NCBI GenBank assembly: GCA_015058575.1
Contig: SVBZ01000028.1
Coordinates: 1 to 64,000 of the forward strand
Reading direction: 5' to 3'
Length of the DNA stretch: 64,000 nucleotides
Origin: Pseudoselenomonas ruminantium
GTDB taxonomy: Bacteria > Bacillota > Negativicutes > Selenomonadales > Selenomonadaceae
Position 1 is the first letter of the stretch, and each line of letters starts with the position of its first letter. Shown piece after piece: positions 1-11,087 of the stretch. Both the position numbers and the translations under genes were made by a program. Under the pieces are notes generated by a model that had not been told where the DNA came from, made no database searches, and was given only the letters and a program-made list of their open reading frames with translations.

Positions 1-232
1 GCGGGAGCGGCTGCCCGAACGCAGTGAGGGATGGCCCGCGGCAAGTACTATCTAGAATGACACGATGTATTGGCGTGCCGCCGGCCTGCCCGGCACATGT
101 TGCTAGATACGTACGAAAGCCTCCATGCGGGTCATTTAGCGAGAGCGGAGAAAAAGTGCACCCGCCCCCGCCCAAGCTGAGCTCTATCAAGTTTATTTTA
201 AGCACGCACCAACAAATAAACTGCAATTTATC
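1..232. other. Non-coding stretch at window edge
   Basis: No convincing gene is visible. The first 180 bases are GC-rich and hold imperfect inverted segments (GCGGG near position 1 and CCCGC near 36). This looks like an intergenic repeat or the tail of something outside the window. Positions 190-222 form a weak stem (AGTTTATTT with AAATAAACT) just downstream of uvrA on the minus strand. It could help end the uvrBA transcript, although no T-tract follows. Confidence 0.35.
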
Positions 233-3061
233 TTATTCATTCTTCTCCTCCAGCAACGGCTTGAGGAATTTTCCTGTATAAGATTCTTTGACCTTGACGA
301 TATCTTCGGGACGGCCCTCGGCAACAATCGTTCCTCCTTTGTTGCCGCCTTCGGGGCCAAGGTCGATGATGTGGTCGGCCGTCTTGATGACATCGAGGTT
401 ATGCTCGATGATGACAACCGTATCGCCGCCATCGACAAGCCGCTGCAGGATATCCAGCAGCTTATGGATATCGGCCGTATGCAGGCCCGTTGTCGGCTCA
501 TCGAGGATGTAGAGCGTGCGGCCCGTGCTGCGGCGCGAGAGCTCTGTCGCGAGCTTGACGCGCTGGGCCTCGCCTCCCGACAAGGTCGTTGCTGGCTGTC
601 CAAGCTTGATATAGCCCAGGCCAACATCCTGGATAACCTGCAATTTACGGGCAATGCGCGGTACATTCTGGAAGAATTCCACGGCCTCGTCAATCGTCAT
701 TTCCAGAACATCAGCGATAGTCTTGCCTTTATAGCGCACTTCAAGGGTTTCGCGGTTATAGCGCGCTCCCTTGCAGACCTCGCAGGGCACATAGACATCG
801 GGCAGGAAATGCATCTCGATTTTCAAGATACCATCGCCCTTGCAGGCTTCGCAGCGGCCGCCTTTGACATTGAAGCTGAACCGTCCCGCCTTATAGCCGC
901 GTATCTTTGCCTCTGCCGTCTGGCTGAACAGTTCGCGGATAGCATCGAATACGCCCGTATACGTCGCCGGATTAGAGCGCGGCGTACGGCCAATGGGCTG
1001 CTGGTCGATATCGATGATCTTGTCGATATGCTCCAGCCCCTTGATTTTCTTATGCTTGCCTGGTTTGCCTTTGGAATGATAGAGCCGCGAGGCAATGCCC
1101 TTATACAGGATTTCATTGACCAGCGTACTCTTGCCCGAACCAGATACACCTGTCACCAAAGTCATGGTTCCGAGCGGGAACTTAACGTCGATGTTCTTGA
1201 GGTTGTTCTCCTGAGCACCGACTACCTCGATGAACTTGCCATTGCCAGGACGTCGTTTGCCTGGCACCGGGATAAATTTCCGGCGCGATAAATATTGGCC
1301 GGTCACCGATTCTTTTACCTGCATGATTTCCTCAGCCGTACCCTGGGCAACAATCTTTCCGCCATGAGCGCCAGCCCCAGGGCCGATATCGATGATATGG
1401 TCGGCTGCATACATCGTATCCTCATCATGCTCCACCACAATCAGCGTGTTGCCGAGATCCCGCAGGTTCTTGAGCGTCGCGAGCAGGCGGTTGTTGTCAC
1501 GCTGATGAAGACCGATGCTTGGCTCATCGAGCACGTAGAGCACACCCTGCAGCCCCGAGCCAATCTGGGTAGCCAGCCGGATGCGCTGGGCTTCGCCGCC
1601 GGACAAAGTACCCGCTGCCCGCGAAAGCGTTAGATAGTCAAGGCCCACGTTGAGCAGGAAGCTCAAGCGCGCATGGATTTCCTTTAGAATCTGCACAGCG
1701 ATTTTCTGCTCACGTGGTGTAAATTCCACGCCTGCCAGGAAGACATCCGCCTCACGGATGGTCATAGCCGTAAGCTCGGCAATGCTCTTATCCCCCACCG
1801 TAATCGACAGGGTCTCAGGCTTTAAGCGCGCCCCATGACAAGCCGGACAAGCAATCTCCGTCATATAATTCTCATACGACTCGCGCATCTCATCCGAATC
1901 CGTTTCCTGATAACGGCGGTTGAGCATCGGCAATACGCCCTCGAACTCCACATTGTACTCCTTGCGCTCGCCAAACATATTCGTATAATGGAACCGGAAT
2001 TTCTCATCGCCGGCACCATGAAGCAGCACATGGCGCGTCTTCTTGTCCATATCCTTCCACGGCGTGTCCACCGTATAGCCGTAATCCTTGAGCACGGCCG
2101 TAATCACGCACATGCCATAGGAATGCGGATTCTTCGATAGCGGCACAAAGACGCCCTGTGCCACCGACAGGGACGCATCGGGCACCACGAGTTCCTCATC
2201 AAACTCCATATGGCTGCCAAGCCCCATGCATACGGGGCAGGCACCATAGGGACTGTTGAACGAGAACATGCGCGGCGTGATTTCCGGCAGGCTGATGCCG
2301 CAGTCGACACAGGCGAAGTTCTCACTGAACATCAAAAGCTCGCCATCGACAATCTGCACATAGACAACACCCTCGCCAAGTTTCAACGCCGTTTCCAACG
2401 AATCCGCCAGCCGCTGTTCCATGCCCTCGCGCACGATCAAGCGGTCAATGACCACTTCAATCGTATGCTTTTTCGTTTTCTCGAGCTGGATTGCATCGTT
2501 GACATCATAGACCTCGCCATCGATGCGCACGCGCACGTAGCCCTCGCGGCGGATATGCTCAAGGACCTTCTTGTGCTCGCCCTTCTTGCCGCGGATTACC
2601 TGCGCCATGACCAGAAGTTTCGTGCGCTCCGGCAGTTCCTTGATCTGGTCGATCATCTGGTCGACCGTCTGCTGGGTAATCGGCTTGCCGCACTTCGGGC
2701 AGTGCGGACGGCCAGCCCGCGCATAGAGAAGACGCAAATAATCATAGATTTCCGTTACCGTACCGACCGTCGAACGCGGATTGTGGCTCGTCGTCTTCTG
2801 GTCGATGGAAATCGCCGGCGACAGTCCCTCGATATTATCCACATCGGGTTTATCCATCTGCCCGAGAAACTGGCGGGCATAGGAGGACAGCGATTCGACA
2901 TAGCGCCGCTGTCCCTCGGCATAGATGGTATCGAAAGCCAGCGATGACTTGCCCGATCCCGAAAGTCCCGTGATGACTACGAGCTTGTCCCGCGGGATTT
3001 CCACATTGATATTCTTGAGATTATGCGCCCTTGCGCCCTTTATCTTGATGCTGTTTTCCAT
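233..3061 (-). CDS. uvrA: Excinuclease ABC subunit A
   Basis: Damage-recognition ATPase of nucleotide excision repair; it loads UvrB on lesions. The protein has 942 residues, the usual length. Two ABC-type ATPase halves are visible: Walker A GLSGSGKS near residues 33-40 and GVSGSGKS in the second half, each paired with an LSGGEAQR signature. Zinc-finger cysteine pairs are present (CPKCG in the insertion domain, CVDCG...CPVC, and CEAC...CEVC near the C-terminus). The ATG follows a GGGAAAGG ribosome site and lies 12 bases after the uvrB stop, so the two genes form a uvrB-uvrA operon. Orthology is clear. Confidence 0.98.
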   Translation of the reverse strand: MENSIKIKGARAHNLKNINVEIPRDKLVVITGLSGSGKSSLAFDTIYAEGQRRYVESLSSYARQFLGQMDKPDVDNIEGLSPAISIDQKTTSHNPRSTVGTVTEIYDYLRLLYARAGRPHCPKCGKPITQQTVDQMIDQIKELPERTKLLVMAQVIRGKKGEHKKVLEHIRREGYVRVRIDGEVYDVNDAIQLEKTKKHTIEVVIDRLIVREGMEQRLADSLETALKLGEGVVYVQIVDGELLMFSENFACVDCGISLPEITPRMFSFNSPYGACPVCMGLGSHMEFDEELVVPDASLSVAQGVFVPLSKNPHSYGMCVITAVLKDYGYTVDTPWKDMDKKTRHVLLHGAGDEKFRFHYTNMFGERKEYNVEFEGVLPMLNRRYQETDSDEMRESYENYMTEIACPACHGARLKPETLSITVGDKSIAELTAMTIREADVFLAGVEFTPREQKIAVQILKEIHARLSFLLNVGLDYLTLSRAAGTLSGGEAQRIRLATQIGSGLQGVLYVLDEPSIGLHQRDNNRLLATLKNLRDLGNTLIVVEHDEDTMYAADHIIDIGPGAGAHGGKIVAQGTAEEIMQVKESVTGQYLSRRKFIPVPGKRRPGNGKFIEVVGAQENNLKNIDVKFPLGTMTLVTGVSGSGKSTLVNEILYKGIASRLYHSKGKPGKHKKIKGLEHIDKIIDIDQQPIGRTPRSNPATYTGVFDAIRELFSQTAEAKIRGYKAGRFSFNVKGGRCEACKGDGILKIEMHFLPDVYVPCEVCKGARYNRETLEVRYKGKTIADVLEMTIDEAVEFFQNVPRIARKLQVIQDVGLGYIKLGQPATTLSGGEAQRVKLATELSRRSTGRTLYILDEPTTGLHTADIHKLLDILQRLVDGGDTVVIIEHNLDVIKTADHIIDLGPEGGNKGGTIVAEGRPEDIVKVKESYTGKFLKPLLEEKNE

Positions 3062-3073
3062 TGCCTTTCCCTC

Positions 3074-5110
3074 TTATTTCTTCGCTGGCAAACTGCCATC
3101 GAGTTCCAATATCATATCTCTAAGCTCAGCTGCCCGCTCGAATTCCAGTGCGCGGGACGCCTGCTGCATCTCACGCGTAAGCGTCTTGATAAGATTCTCC
3201 TTGTCCTTCTTGGTAAGCTTTTTCTTCTTGCGCTTGCCATCGGCCGCATAATCTGCTGACGATTCGGCCACCAACGTCGTTTCAATAAGCGGCTTGATGG
3301 GCTTCTTGATGGTCTTGGGCACGATACCGTGCTCATGGTTATACGCCTGCTGGATTTCACGACGGCGCTCTGTTTCGTCCATGGCCCGTTTCATCGAATC
3401 GGTGATGCGGTCAGCATACATGATGACATGTCCATTGGCATTGCGCGCCGCGCGGCCGATAATCTGGATCAGCGACGTATCCGAACGCAAAAAGCCCTCT
3501 TTGTCGGCATCGAGGATAGCGATAAGCGATACCTCCGGCATATCAAGACCCTCGCGCAGTAAGTTTATGCCAACGAGCACATCAAACTCCCCGGCACGCA
3601 AATCATGGATGATTTCGGCACGCTCAATCGTCGCGATATCCGAATGCAGATAACGCACCTTTATTCCCGTTTCCTTCAGATAATCGGTAAGGTTTTCGGC
3701 CATCTTCTTGGTCAGCGTCGTGACCAGCACACGTTCATCCTTCTCGATCCGCAGCTTTATCTCCGCCAGCAGATCATCGATCTGCCCGTCAAGCGGCCGC
3801 ACCTCAATCTCGGGGTCTAGCAGGCCTGTCGGCCGGATAATCTGCTGGGCGACCTGCTGGGCTTTGCCGAGTTCGTATTTTCCCGGCGTTGCCGAAACGT
3901 AAATGATCTGATTGATGCGCGCAGCAAACTCTTCAAAGGTCAGCGGCCGGTTGTCAAAGGCCGATGGCAGGCGGAAACCGTTTTCGACCAGCGAAACCTT
4001 GCGGCTGCGGTCGCCCGCGTACATCGCATGAACCTGCGGCAGGGTAACATGGGACTCGTCCATGACAATGAGGAAATCCTCCGGGAAATAATCGAGCAAG
4101 GTATACGGTGCGTCGCCAGCCTTGCGGTGCGTCAGATGGCGCGAGTAATTTTCGATGCCCGAGCAGTACCCCATCTCCTGCATCATCTCGAGGTCATACT
4201 TCGTTCGCTGCTCGATGCGCTGGGCCTCCAACAGTTTTCCCTGCTCCTGGAACATTGCCACCTGCTGCTCCATCTCGGTACGGATATCGGCCATGGCAAT
4301 CTTGAGGTCCTCATCTTCGGTAACATAATGCGAAGCCGGAAAGACCATCACATGTGTGCGCTCACCATAGACTTCGCCAGTCACCACATCAAATTCGACC
4401 ATGCGGTCAATCTCATCGCCAAAGAGCTCGATACGCACTGCGCGGTTGTTATAACCAGCGGGGAATACTTCCACCACATCGCCGCGCACGCGGAACCGGC
4501 CACGCTCAAAGGCAATATCGTTGCGCTCGTAGCGGATCTGTACCAGCTTGCGCAGGATTGCCTCCCGTTCGACCTCCTGCCCTTTATGCAGCGACAGCAC
4601 CATCTCATGATAGCTCTCCGGCGAACCTAAGCCATAGATGCACGAAACCGACGCCACGATTATGACGTCACGACGCTCAAATAGCGAGCAGGTCGCCGAG
4701 TGACGCAGCTCATCGATTTCATCATTGATAGAAGAATCCTTTTCGATATAAGTATCCGTCGAAGCGATATAGGCCTCTGGCTGATAGTAATCGTAGTAAC
4801 TGACAAAATAACCGACATAATTGTCCGGAAAGAATGTCTTAAACTCACTGGCCAGCTGGGCCGCGAGCGTCTTATTATGGGCGATGACCAGTGTCGGTTT
4901 CTGCACCTTCTCGATGACCTTGGCAATCGTATAAGTCTTGCCTGTCCCCGTCGCGCCAAGCAATACCTGAGCCTCCTGGCCATTCGTGATTCCCGCCGCC
5001 AAATCGTCAATGGCCTGTGGCTGGTCTCCCATCGGCGCAAATGGTGCCACCACCTTGAACGGAATATTCTTATCGAATTGTGTTGTATTGAGCTTCGGCA
5101 CCATCACCAT
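3074..5110 (-). CDS. uvrB: Excinuclease ABC subunit B
   Basis: Helicase-like core of excision repair, with 678 residues from the chosen start. Visible features are Walker A GATGTGKT, the beta-hairpin [11 protein letters not shown] that inserts between the DNA strands, the helicase C-terminal motif IGRAARN, and a C-terminal UVR domain ([12 protein letters not shown]) that contacts UvrA or UvrC. The open frame extends 29 codons upstream. The ATG at 5110 was chosen because GGAGGT lies seven bases before it and the family starts near this point ([18 protein letters not shown]). It is first in the operon with uvrA and has a sigma-70 promoter about 40 bases upstream. I could not identify a LexA box. 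Confidence 0.97.
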   Translation of the reverse strand: MVMVPKLNTTQFDKNIPFKVVAPFAPMGDQPQAIDDLAAGITNGQEAQVLLGATGTGKTYTIAKVIEKVQKPTLVIAHNKTLAAQLASEFKTFFPDNYVGYFVSYYDYYQPEAYIASTDTYIEKDSSINDEIDELRHSATCSLFERRDVIIVASVSCIYGLGSPESYHEMVLSLHKGQEVEREAILRKLVQIRYERNDIAFERGRFRVRGDVVEVFPAGYNNRAVRIELFGDEIDRMVEFDVVTGEVYGERTHVMVFPASHYVTEDEDLKIAMADIRTEMEQQVAMFQEQGKLLEAQRIEQRTKYDLEMMQEMGYCSGIENYSRHLTHRKAGDAPYTLLDYFPEDFLIVMDESHVTLPQVHAMYAGDRSRKVSLVENGFRLPSAFDNRPLTFEEFAARINQIIYVSATPGKYELGKAQQVAQQIIRPTGLLDPEIEVRPLDGQIDDLLAEIKLRIEKDERVLVTTLTKKMAENLTDYLKETGIKVRYLHSDIATIERAEIIHDLRAGEFDVLVGINLLREGLDMPEVSLIAILDADKEGFLRSDTSLIQIIGRAARNANGHVIMYADRITDSMKRAMDETERRREIQQAYNHEHGIVPKTIKKPIKPLIETTLVAESSADYAADGKRKKKKLTKKDKENLIKTLTREMQQASRALEFERAAELRDMILELDGSLPAKK

Positions 5111-5150
5111 ACCAAGACCTCCCTCAGCTTTTATCGAATGTGTGTACTCT

Positions 5151-5180
5151 ATTATAACGCCATTTTCTCCCTTTTGTCGA
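5151..5180 (-). promoter_or_regulatory. uvrBA promoter
   Basis: Read on the minus strand: TCGACA, an 18-base spacer, then TATAAT, placed about 40 bases before the uvrB start. The -35 box has one mismatch to consensus and the -10 box is perfect. No second promoter was seen before uvrA. Confidence 0.7.
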
Positions 5181-5312
5181 CCAGCAAAACCTCCCATAAG
5201 TCCGCATTTTTTGCATTATATTTGCTTCTTTTCCCGCTTTTCTATGCAAATATAGCAGGTTATAATAAAGGCAGAATTATTTATTTATTTTTCGACATAG
5301 GATGTGATTATT

Positions 5313-6614
5313 ATGGGAAAAGCTTCTCCCGCCACGACAGGCTCGTTCCTTTCTTATCTCAAGAATTACGGCTTTGTCCTCTTTATGCTGCTCGGTATCG
5401 TATCTGGCACCTTAATCGGCCTTTTCTTCCCCGAAGCAAAAGGCCTGAAACCACTCGGCGACCTCTTTATCAATATGATGTTCTGCATCGTCGTCCCAAT
5501 GGTTTTTGTCTCGATTTCTTCGGCAATTGCCAATATGGACTCAGCGGGCCGCGCTGGCAAGGTTATGGGTATTACCGTAGCAACCTTTTCGGTTACAGCA
5601 CTGATTGCCGCCATTGTCATGTATGCGGTAATCTCCTGCATAAACATCGTCCCGGCAGGCTTTTCGGTAAATGAAATGGTAACCTCGACCGAAGAACTCA
5701 CGAAAGTAACGGCTGGCGAACTATTGGTCAACTTCTTCACCAAACCGGACTTTTCTGAACTGCTTTCCCGCCGCGCCATGCTGCCGCTGATTATCTTTGC
5801 CGTCATCTTTGGCTTTGGTGTCCAGCTTTCAGGTGGCAAAAAGACCATGACGGCCAAACTGCTCGATGACCTTTCGCGCTGCATCATGAAGACGGTCACG
5901 ATCATCTCCTACTATGCACCGATTGGTTTCTTTGGCTTCTTTGCCAATCTCGCTGCCACCTACGGCACCGGCCTCATGGGGGGATATGCCAAGACTCTGC
6001 TCGTTTACTACGTCATGTGCTTCCTCTACATGTTCATCTTTTTCCCGCTCTATGCCTGGTATGGCGGTGGCCGTCATGCCATCCCGGTCATGTGGCGCAA
6101 TCTCTTCCGGCCAGCAGCCGTATCCTTCGGCACTTGCTCCTCTGTCGCCACCATTCCCACGAATATGGAGGCTGCCAAGGCCAGCGGTGTCTCCAAGGAA
6201 GTCAGCGATATCGTCATGCCGCTGGGAGCCACCATGCACATGGACGGCTCGGCTATGGGGGCCATTGTGAAAGTCGCTTTCCTCTTCGGCATTTCCGGTA
6301 TGGATTTCAACAGCGGTGATGCTATCCTCGCCATCATCCTTGCCGTATTCTCTTCGGTGGCCATGTCAGGCATCCCAGGAGGCGGCGGTGTCGGCGAGCT
6401 CGTGCTCTGCTCCTTCTTCTTCAACAATAGTGCAGAACAGATGACCATTGCCTATACGCTAGCTCTTGCCATCGGCAATCTCATCGACCCGCCGGCTACC
6501 ATGGTCAACGCCGCTGGCGACTATGTCGCCACCTATATCGTCTCGCGCTATACCGACGGCAAAGACTGGCTGGAGAAAAAACTCACCAATTTCCAAATAA
6601 GCAGCAACGCCTAA
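5313..6614 (+). CDS. Dicarboxylate/amino acid:cation symporter (DAACS family)
   Basis: Sodium- or proton-coupled inner-membrane carrier for acidic amino acids, serine/threonine or C4-dicarboxylates. It has 433 residues with about eight hydrophobic spans and two re-entrant regions. The family motifs are clear: a serine-rich stretch (SFGTCSSVATIPTN) and PLGATMHMDGSA, which matches the PLGATxNMDG cation/substrate motif. The substrate cannot be read from sequence; SstT-, GltP- and DctA-like functions are all possible. A GTG at 5304 is in frame, but AGGA at 5299-5302 suits the ATG at 5313. A TATAAT at 5261-5266 is a plausible -10. The gene is alone on the plus strand and ends at a strong hairpin. 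Confidence 0.9.
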   Translation: MGKASPATTGSFLSYLKNYGFVLFMLLGIVSGTLIGLFFPEAKGLKPLGDLFINMMFCIVVPMVFVSISSAIANMDSAGRAGKVMGITVATFSVTALIAAIVMYAVISCINIVPAGFSVNEMVTSTEELTKVTAGELLVNFFTKPDFSELLSRRAMLPLIIFAVIFGFGVQLSGGKKTMTAKLLDDLSRCIMKTVTIISYYAPIGFFGFFANLAATYGTGLMGGYAKTLLVYYVMCFLYMFIFFPLYAWYGGGRHAIPVMWRNLFRPAAVSFGTCSSVATIPTNMEAAKASGVSKEVSDIVMPLGATMHMDGSAMGAIVKVAFLFGISGMDFNSGDAILAIILAVFSSVAMSGIPGGGGVGELVLCSFFFNNSAEQMTIAYTLALAIGNLIDPPATMVNAAGDYVATYIVSRYTDGKDWLEKKLTNFQISSNA

Positions 6615-6624
6615 GGCGTCCTAT

Positions 6625-6683
6625 GACAAAAACGCTGACAATTGACAAGTCAAATTTGACCAGTCAATTGTCAGCGTTTTGTC
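6625..6683. terminator. Bidirectional terminator with nested palindromes
   Basis: A long hairpin lies between two converging genes. The arms are 6625-6646 and 6663-6683 (GACAAAAACGCTGACAATTGAC against its complement, with one bulge). The loop carries two near-palindromes of the form TTGACNNGTCAA at 6642-6653 and 6656-6667. The same motif is arrayed at 40789-40838. Confidence 0.65.
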
Positions 6684-6694
6684 TTAAAAGAAAC

Positions 6695-7216
6695 TCAGCG
6701 GGCAGGCGGAAGTTTCTGGCTCATTTTCCTGGCCAGCACGATTCCCACCGTTCCCGTCACGAACTGCGGCCAGCTCATCATGAACAGCAGCACAGCAGCC
6801 ACCTGCGACGGCAGATCCGTCAGCTGGATTACTGCTGCAGTTCCTGCATACAAGCTGGCTGCCTTGATAACAGGCCCCAGATAGACAGCACCGCTTTGCT
6901 GCCAGCGCGCTGCCCAGAGCATATAGAGCACATTGCCAGCAGCCACGACCGGCAGCAGCAAGACCAGTGGCAGCTGCCCCTGCAGGAAGGCTCCCACGGG
7001 CAGCAGCGCCCCAATAACAGCGGCCCACCGGCTGCCTGTATGCCAGATAGCCAGCACCATCACGGCATTGAGCAGGCTGCCAAGCAAAAACATATGGACC
7101 GGCCCCGGAATCATCGGCATAAGCAGCCGGATGCTCTGAAACAGTAACGCAATCGCCAAAAACAATGCGATTTTTATCCATGTATTCTGCAAACTTCCAC
7201 CCTCACGATCAGCCAA
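6695..7216 (-). CDS. Small six-helix membrane protein, ECF S-component-like
   Basis: It has 173 residues, almost entirely hydrophobic, with about six membrane spans and a short basic tail. Size and layout resemble the substrate-binding (S) subunits of energy-coupling-factor vitamin transporters, but no diagnostic motif is seen and no EcfA/EcfT genes are nearby. The function is therefore not assigned. The start is the TTG at 7216 behind AGGAAGGGG; a second TTG at 7192 behind GAGGGTGG is also possible. It lies 44 bases downstream of the stop of the HD-GYP gene on the same strand and could be co-transcribed with it. Confidence 0.6.
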   Translation of the reverse strand: MADREGGSLQNTWIKIALFLAIALLFQSIRLLMPMIPGPVHMFLLGSLLNAVMVLAIWHTGSRWAAVIGALLPVGAFLQGQLPLVLLLPVVAAGNVLYMLWAARWQQSGAVYLGPVIKAASLYAGTAAVIQLTDLPSQVAAVLLFMMSWPQFVTGTVGIVLARKMSQKLPPAR

Positions 7217-7260
7217 CGCCCCTTCCTGCTGGTGCCATCCAAGGCACAGTCAACACCATA

Positions 7261-8343
7261 TCAAGCACTGACTTCAGCTGCCGTAAGGATTGACTCGATC
7301 TTTACCTGCCGCGTCGTATTGAGATCGATAAACTCATCCTTGGTCGTCTGCACGACTGGCAGCGCATTGACACGGCTCTCATCGATATAGACGATACGCC
7401 CGCGTTCTCCATTGCTGAGCTGCACCCAGTTGCCATTGAGCGCATGACAGAGATTCTTGATGAACAGCACGCCGTATTCCGTGTCAAGCTTGCCGTTGAG
7501 GATATCATCGTACAGGATGGCAAACACATCAAAGGGCGAACGGCGTTTGGCAAAAACGCGGTCACCAGCCATTGCATCGTAAATATCCAGAATGGCAAGG
7601 ATACGGCCAAAACGCGAAATCTGTGCCTGCGGCAGGCCATTGGGATAGCCCGAACCATCACAGCGCTCATGATGCTGAAGCACGCCGTCCATGATGTCAC
7701 GATTGGCACGCAAAGTCGTCATGCCAATCATATCGTGACCAAACTGTGTGTGCTTCTTGATGACATCAAACTCAGCCTCGGTCAGACGGCCCTTCTTCTC
7801 GAGAATCTCCGACGAGATACGCATCTTGCCGATATCGATGAATAAACCGGCAATGACGAGATTATACTGGTCGAGTATCGACAGATTCAGCCATTTGCCC
7901 ATCAAGCCAGCCAGAATCCCCACATGCAGGCAATGGTTGATCAGATAGCTGCCCTCACGCGCCATATTGTGAATCTGCGATACAGCCTTAGCACCATCAC
8001 AGAGCTCGCGGAAATTCTTTTCATCCATGATTTCCTGCAAGGCAACCGCATCAAATTCTCCCTGCTCGGCCAAGTTCTCAAACATTAGCTTGAGTTTGCG
8101 GTAAACCGTATCATAACACCTCATGTAGACATCATCCAGCAGGAATTCCTTACCGGGAATATCGACAGACTCCTCTTCTTCCTCGATATACACCGAAAAA
8201 ATCGGACGATCCAACAAACTGTAAATCAGCTCCAGCGTCAAATTCATGCCCCGGCCGATCAATACATTCATGTCGCCATCCATCACATCCCGTCCTACCA
8301 CCATACCAGGACGCAGATTCTCAACTGCATACGCCTTTAACAC
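7261..8343 (-). CDS. HD-GYP domain protein with degenerate HD motif
   Basis: A 360-residue soluble protein of the HD-GYP family, which normally hydrolyses cyclic-di-GMP. The N-terminal 130 residues are a poorly conserved sensor-like segment with an acidic run (EEEEE near 54). The HD-GYP core follows: H198, HHERCDGSGYP at 224-234, and conserved NHCLHV at 136-141. At the core dyad the expected HD reads I169-D170 (FIDIGK), so the metal-binding histidine is absent while the aspartate remains. This argues for reduced or altered catalysis, possibly a c-di-GMP binding role. The start is a GTG behind GGGAAGGATG. An extended -10 (TGGTATAAT, TATAAT at 8407-8412 on the minus strand) is the likely promoter. 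Confidence 0.85.
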   Translation of the reverse strand: MLKAYAVENLRPGMVVGRDVMDGDMNVLIGRGMNLTLELIYSLLDRPIFSVYIEEEEESVDIPGKEFLLDDVYMRCYDTVYRKLKLMFENLAEQGEFDAVALQEIMDEKNFRELCDGAKAVSQIHNMAREGSYLINHCLHVGILAGLMGKWLNLSILDQYNLVIAGLFIDIGKMRISSEILEKKGRLTEAEFDVIKKHTQFGHDMIGMTTLRANRDIMDGVLQHHERCDGSGYPNGLPQAQISRFGRILAILDIYDAMAGDRVFAKRRSPFDVFAILYDDILNGKLDTEYGVLFIKNLCHALNGNWVQLSNGERGRIVYIDESRVNALPVVQTTKDEFIDLNTTRQVKIESILTAAEVSA

Positions 8344-8454
8344 GAGTTATCATCCTTCCCTTAGAAGTGACCTTATGCCACTTGACTTTCCTTGAATCCA
8401 AGGGTAATTATACCATATTCACGCGCAATCCGTATACATCTTTACACAAATGAT

Positions 8455-8482
8455 AAAAAGCGCTCCGGCAACCGGAGCGCTT
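8455..8482 (-). terminator. leuS terminator
   Basis: The hairpin AAGCGCTCCGG / CCGGAGCGCTT (8458-8482) has a three-base loop and is followed on the minus strand by TTTTATC. It lies 13 bases after the leuS stop. Confidence 0.85.
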
Positions 8483-8494
8483 CTATAGGGACTA

Positions 8495-10975
8495 TCATCC
8501 CTTGACAACGATATTTACGAGTTTTTTCGGCACGCAGATAACCTTGACAATCTGCTTGCCCTCAGTCAGCTCTTTGGCACGCGGCAGTTCCATGACTGCC
8601 TTTTCCATCGCCTCGCGGGTAAGATCCGGCGATACCATGATCTTATCGCGGACCTTGCCATTGATCTGCAGGACGATCTCGATCTCATCCTGTTTCATGG
8701 CCGCCTCATCATAGGACGGCCATTTCTGCTGATGGACACTGCCCTCGCCAAACAGATGGCTCCAGAGCTCCTCGGTGATATGCGGTGCGAACGGTGCGAG
8801 CATCTTGACGAGGTTTACCGCCATCTCACGCGCCAGACCGGCATTTAACTCTTTGTCCTGGAAACCATAGAACGCATTGACGAGCTCCATGACCGACGAG
8901 ATTGCCGTGTTGAACATAAAGCGGTCGCGGACATCTTCCGTTACCTTCTTGATGGTGACATGCAAGATACGGCGCAGCTCTTTCTCGTCCTTCGTCAGAG
9001 CCGTCACATCATAGTTGTCCTTGCCAGCTTTGATGCTCTCTTCGAAGTGGCCGAGGATACGCCATACGCGGTTGAGGAAACGATATGCACCCTCGACGCC
9101 CTGATCGCTCCACTCAAGGTCGCGGTCAACCGGTGCCGCGAACAGGATAAAGAGGCGCGCCGTATCGGCACCATACTTGCCGATAATTTCCTCTGGCGAA
9201 ACGACATTGCCCTTGGACTTGGACATCTTCGAACCATCTTTCAGTACCATGCCCTGCGTCAAAAGGTTCTTGAACGGCTCATCGAAATCGACAAGGCCGG
9301 CATCCTTCAAGACCTTCGTAAAGAAACGCGAATACAAAAGGTGCAGGATGGCATGCTCGATACCGCCGATGTACTGATCGACCGGTGCCCAGTAGTTGAC
9401 CTTATCCTTCGCGAACGGCATCTTGTCGTTGTGCGGGTCCGTATAACGCAGGAAGTACCAGGACGAGCAGATGAACGTATCCATCGTGTCAGTCTCACGC
9501 GTAGCATCCGCACCGCATTTCGGGCACTTGCAATGCAGGAATTTCTCACTGCTGGCCAATGGCGAAACAGAACCAGCTTCAAAGGAAACATCCGTCGGCA
9601 GCATGACCGGCAGCTGCTCTTCCGGTACCAGTACCTCGCCGCAGTGCGGGCAGTTAATGACCGGAATCGGAGCACCCCAATAGCGCTGGCGCGAAATCAG
9701 CCAGTCGCGCAGACGGAAGTTGACCTTGCGCTTGCCAAAGCCTTTTTCCTCGGCATAGTCCATGATGGCCTTGACTGCCTCATGCATATCCATGCCCGTG
9801 AACTGGGCCGAGTTGACCAGACGCCCGTCCTTTTCGACATAGGCCTCCGTCATTTCCTCCAGCACGAGCTCCTTATCCTTCGGCTGCAGCGTCAGGATGA
9901 TTGGCAAATCGTATTTCTTCGCAAACATCCAGTCGCGGGAGTCACCGGACGGAACGCCCATGACTGCCCCCGTGCCATAGTCAGCGACGACATAGTTCGT
10001 AATCCAGAGCTGTGCCTTCTCGCCATTAAACGGGTTGATTGCATAGAAGCCCGTGAACATGCCCTCTTTTTCCGACTCGCTCGACGTGCGCTCGATATCG
10101 GACTGGTTGCGGACCTTCTGGCAGAATGCCTTGAGCTCCTCTGCCTTATCGCTCTTTTCGATCAGCTTGTCAACGAGCGCATTCTCCGGGGCCAGCGCCA
10201 CGAACGTGATACCGTAAGCCGTATCCGGACGCGTCGTATAGACGACGAGTTTCTCGTCAAGCTCCGGAACGTCCAGCGTAATCTCAAGGCCTTCACTGCG
10301 GCCGATCCAGTTATCCTGCATCGTCTTGACGCGCTCCGGCCAGCCTTCGAGCTTGTCGAGGTCTTTAAGCAGCACATCGGCATAATCCGTAATCTTGAGG
10401 AACCACTGGGAAAGATCCTTTTTATGGACATCCGAATCGCAGCGCCAGCATTTGCCATCGATGACCTGCTCGTTGGCCAGTACCGTACCGCAGGTGTCAC
10501 ACCAGTTGACCGATGCCTTTTTCTTGTAAGCCAGTCCCTTTTTGTAGAAGAGCTCAAAAAGCCACTGGGTCCACTTGTAGTATTCCGGCATGCAGGTCAG
10601 CACTTCGCGGTTCCAATCGTAGGAGAGGCCCATCTTCTTCTGCTGCTTCTCCATGTTCTCGATATTGCTGAACGTCCAATCCGCAGGGCTTACGCCATGT
10701 TTGATGGCCGCATTCTCAGCCGGCATGCCGAAGGAATCGAAGCCCATCGGATGCAGGACATTGAAGCCCTCCATGGTCTTATAGCGGGCCATGACATCGC
10801 CGATGGCATAGTTGCGGACATGTCCCATGTGAAGATTGCCCGACGGGTACGGGAACATCTCCAGCGCATAATACTTCGGACGGTTCGGGTCAGCCTCGGT
10901 CTTGTAGACATCTTCGCTTTCCCATTTATCCTGCCACTTCTTTTCAATCTCCTGCGGTGAATACTTCTCCAACAC
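8495..10975 (-). CDS. leuS: Leucyl-tRNA synthetase
   Basis: Class Ia synthetase that charges tRNA-Leu, cytoplasmic, 826 residues. The HIGH-type motif appears as PSGNLHMGH near residue 44 and the KMSKS loop as KMSKSKGN. A zinc-type CDTCG...CWRC segment and a CP1 editing domain lie between them. The start codon is GTG, preceded by AGGAGGAG with a five-base spacer. Unlike many Firmicutes synthetase genes, it has no T-box in its short leader, only a simple hairpin. It is monocistronic between its own promoter and terminator. Confidence 0.97.
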   Translation of the reverse strand: MLEKYSPQEIEKKWQDKWESEDVYKTEADPNRPKYYALEMFPYPSGNLHMGHVRNYAIGDVMARYKTMEGFNVLHPMGFDSFGMPAENAAIKHGVSPADWTFSNIENMEKQQKKMGLSYDWNREVLTCMPEYYKWTQWLFELFYKKGLAYKKKASVNWCDTCGTVLANEQVIDGKCWRCDSDVHKKDLSQWFLKITDYADVLLKDLDKLEGWPERVKTMQDNWIGRSEGLEITLDVPELDEKLVVYTTRPDTAYGITFVALAPENALVDKLIEKSDKAEELKAFCQKVRNQSDIERTSSESEKEGMFTGFYAINPFNGEKAQLWITNYVVADYGTGAVMGVPSGDSRDWMFAKKYDLPIILTLQPKDKELVLEEMTEAYVEKDGRLVNSAQFTGMDMHEAVKAIMDYAEEKGFGKRKVNFRLRDWLISRQRYWGAPIPVINCPHCGEVLVPEEQLPVMLPTDVSFEAGSVSPLASSEKFLHCKCPKCGADATRETDTMDTFICSSWYFLRYTDPHNDKMPFAKDKVNYWAPVDQYIGGIEHAILHLLYSRFFTKVLKDAGLVDFDEPFKNLLTQGMVLKDGSKMSKSKGNVVSPEEIIGKYGADTARLFILFAAPVDRDLEWSDQGVEGAYRFLNRVWRILGHFEESIKAGKDNYDVTALTKDEKELRRILHVTIKKVTEDVRDRFMFNTAISSVMELVNAFYGFQDKELNAGLAREMAVNLVKMLAPFAPHITEELWSHLFGEGSVHQQKWPSYDEAAMKQDEIEIVLQINGKVRDKIMVSPDLTREAMEKAVMELPRAKELTEGKQIVKVICVPKKLVNIVVKG

Positions 10976-10996
10976 AATCTCCTCCTACAATATACG

Positions 10997-11027
10997 AATC
11001 CCCGCCTGCAAAATGCAGCCGGGGATT
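10997..11027 (-). other. Hairpin in the leuS leader
   Basis: Between the leuS promoter and its ribosome site the minus strand can fold as AATCCCC/GGGGATT outside and CTGCA/TGCAG inside, with a small internal loop. No T-tract follows, so it is not a terminator. It may protect the mRNA 5' end or bind a regulator. It is not a T-box. Confidence 0.45.
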
Positions 11028-11054
11028 GAAATTCGCGTTTTACAGCTAAAGCAT

Positions 11055-11084
11055 ATTATACCGTAACAATAGGCATAGCGTCAA
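11055..11084 (-). promoter_or_regulatory. leuS promoter
   Basis: On the minus strand: TTGACG, an 18-base spacer, TATAAT. A second TTGACA just upstream is out of phase. The promoter lies immediately after the end of the yitT-like gene. Confidence 0.75.
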
Positions 11085-11087
11085 CTG

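Noticed and set aside
24..281. Possible small plus-strand gene at the window edge
   Set aside because: No ribosome site, low-complexity GC-rich sequence, and it runs into the 3' end of uvrA on the opposite strand.
6625..6641. Sequence GACAAAAACGCTGAC shared with the tRNA-Arg promoter at 36096
   Set aside because: At 6625 it is one arm of a terminator hairpin and no -10 box follows, so it is not a second promoter. The match is probably chance or a common promoter-like word.
8960..10960. Long plus-strand frame opposite leuS (over 660 codons)
   Set aside because: It is an antisense shadow of the leuS codon pattern. It has no ribosome site and no recognisable domain.
10997..11027. leuS leader hairpin considered as a T-box or terminator
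   Set aside because: It lacks the T-box core sequence and any T-tract after the stem.
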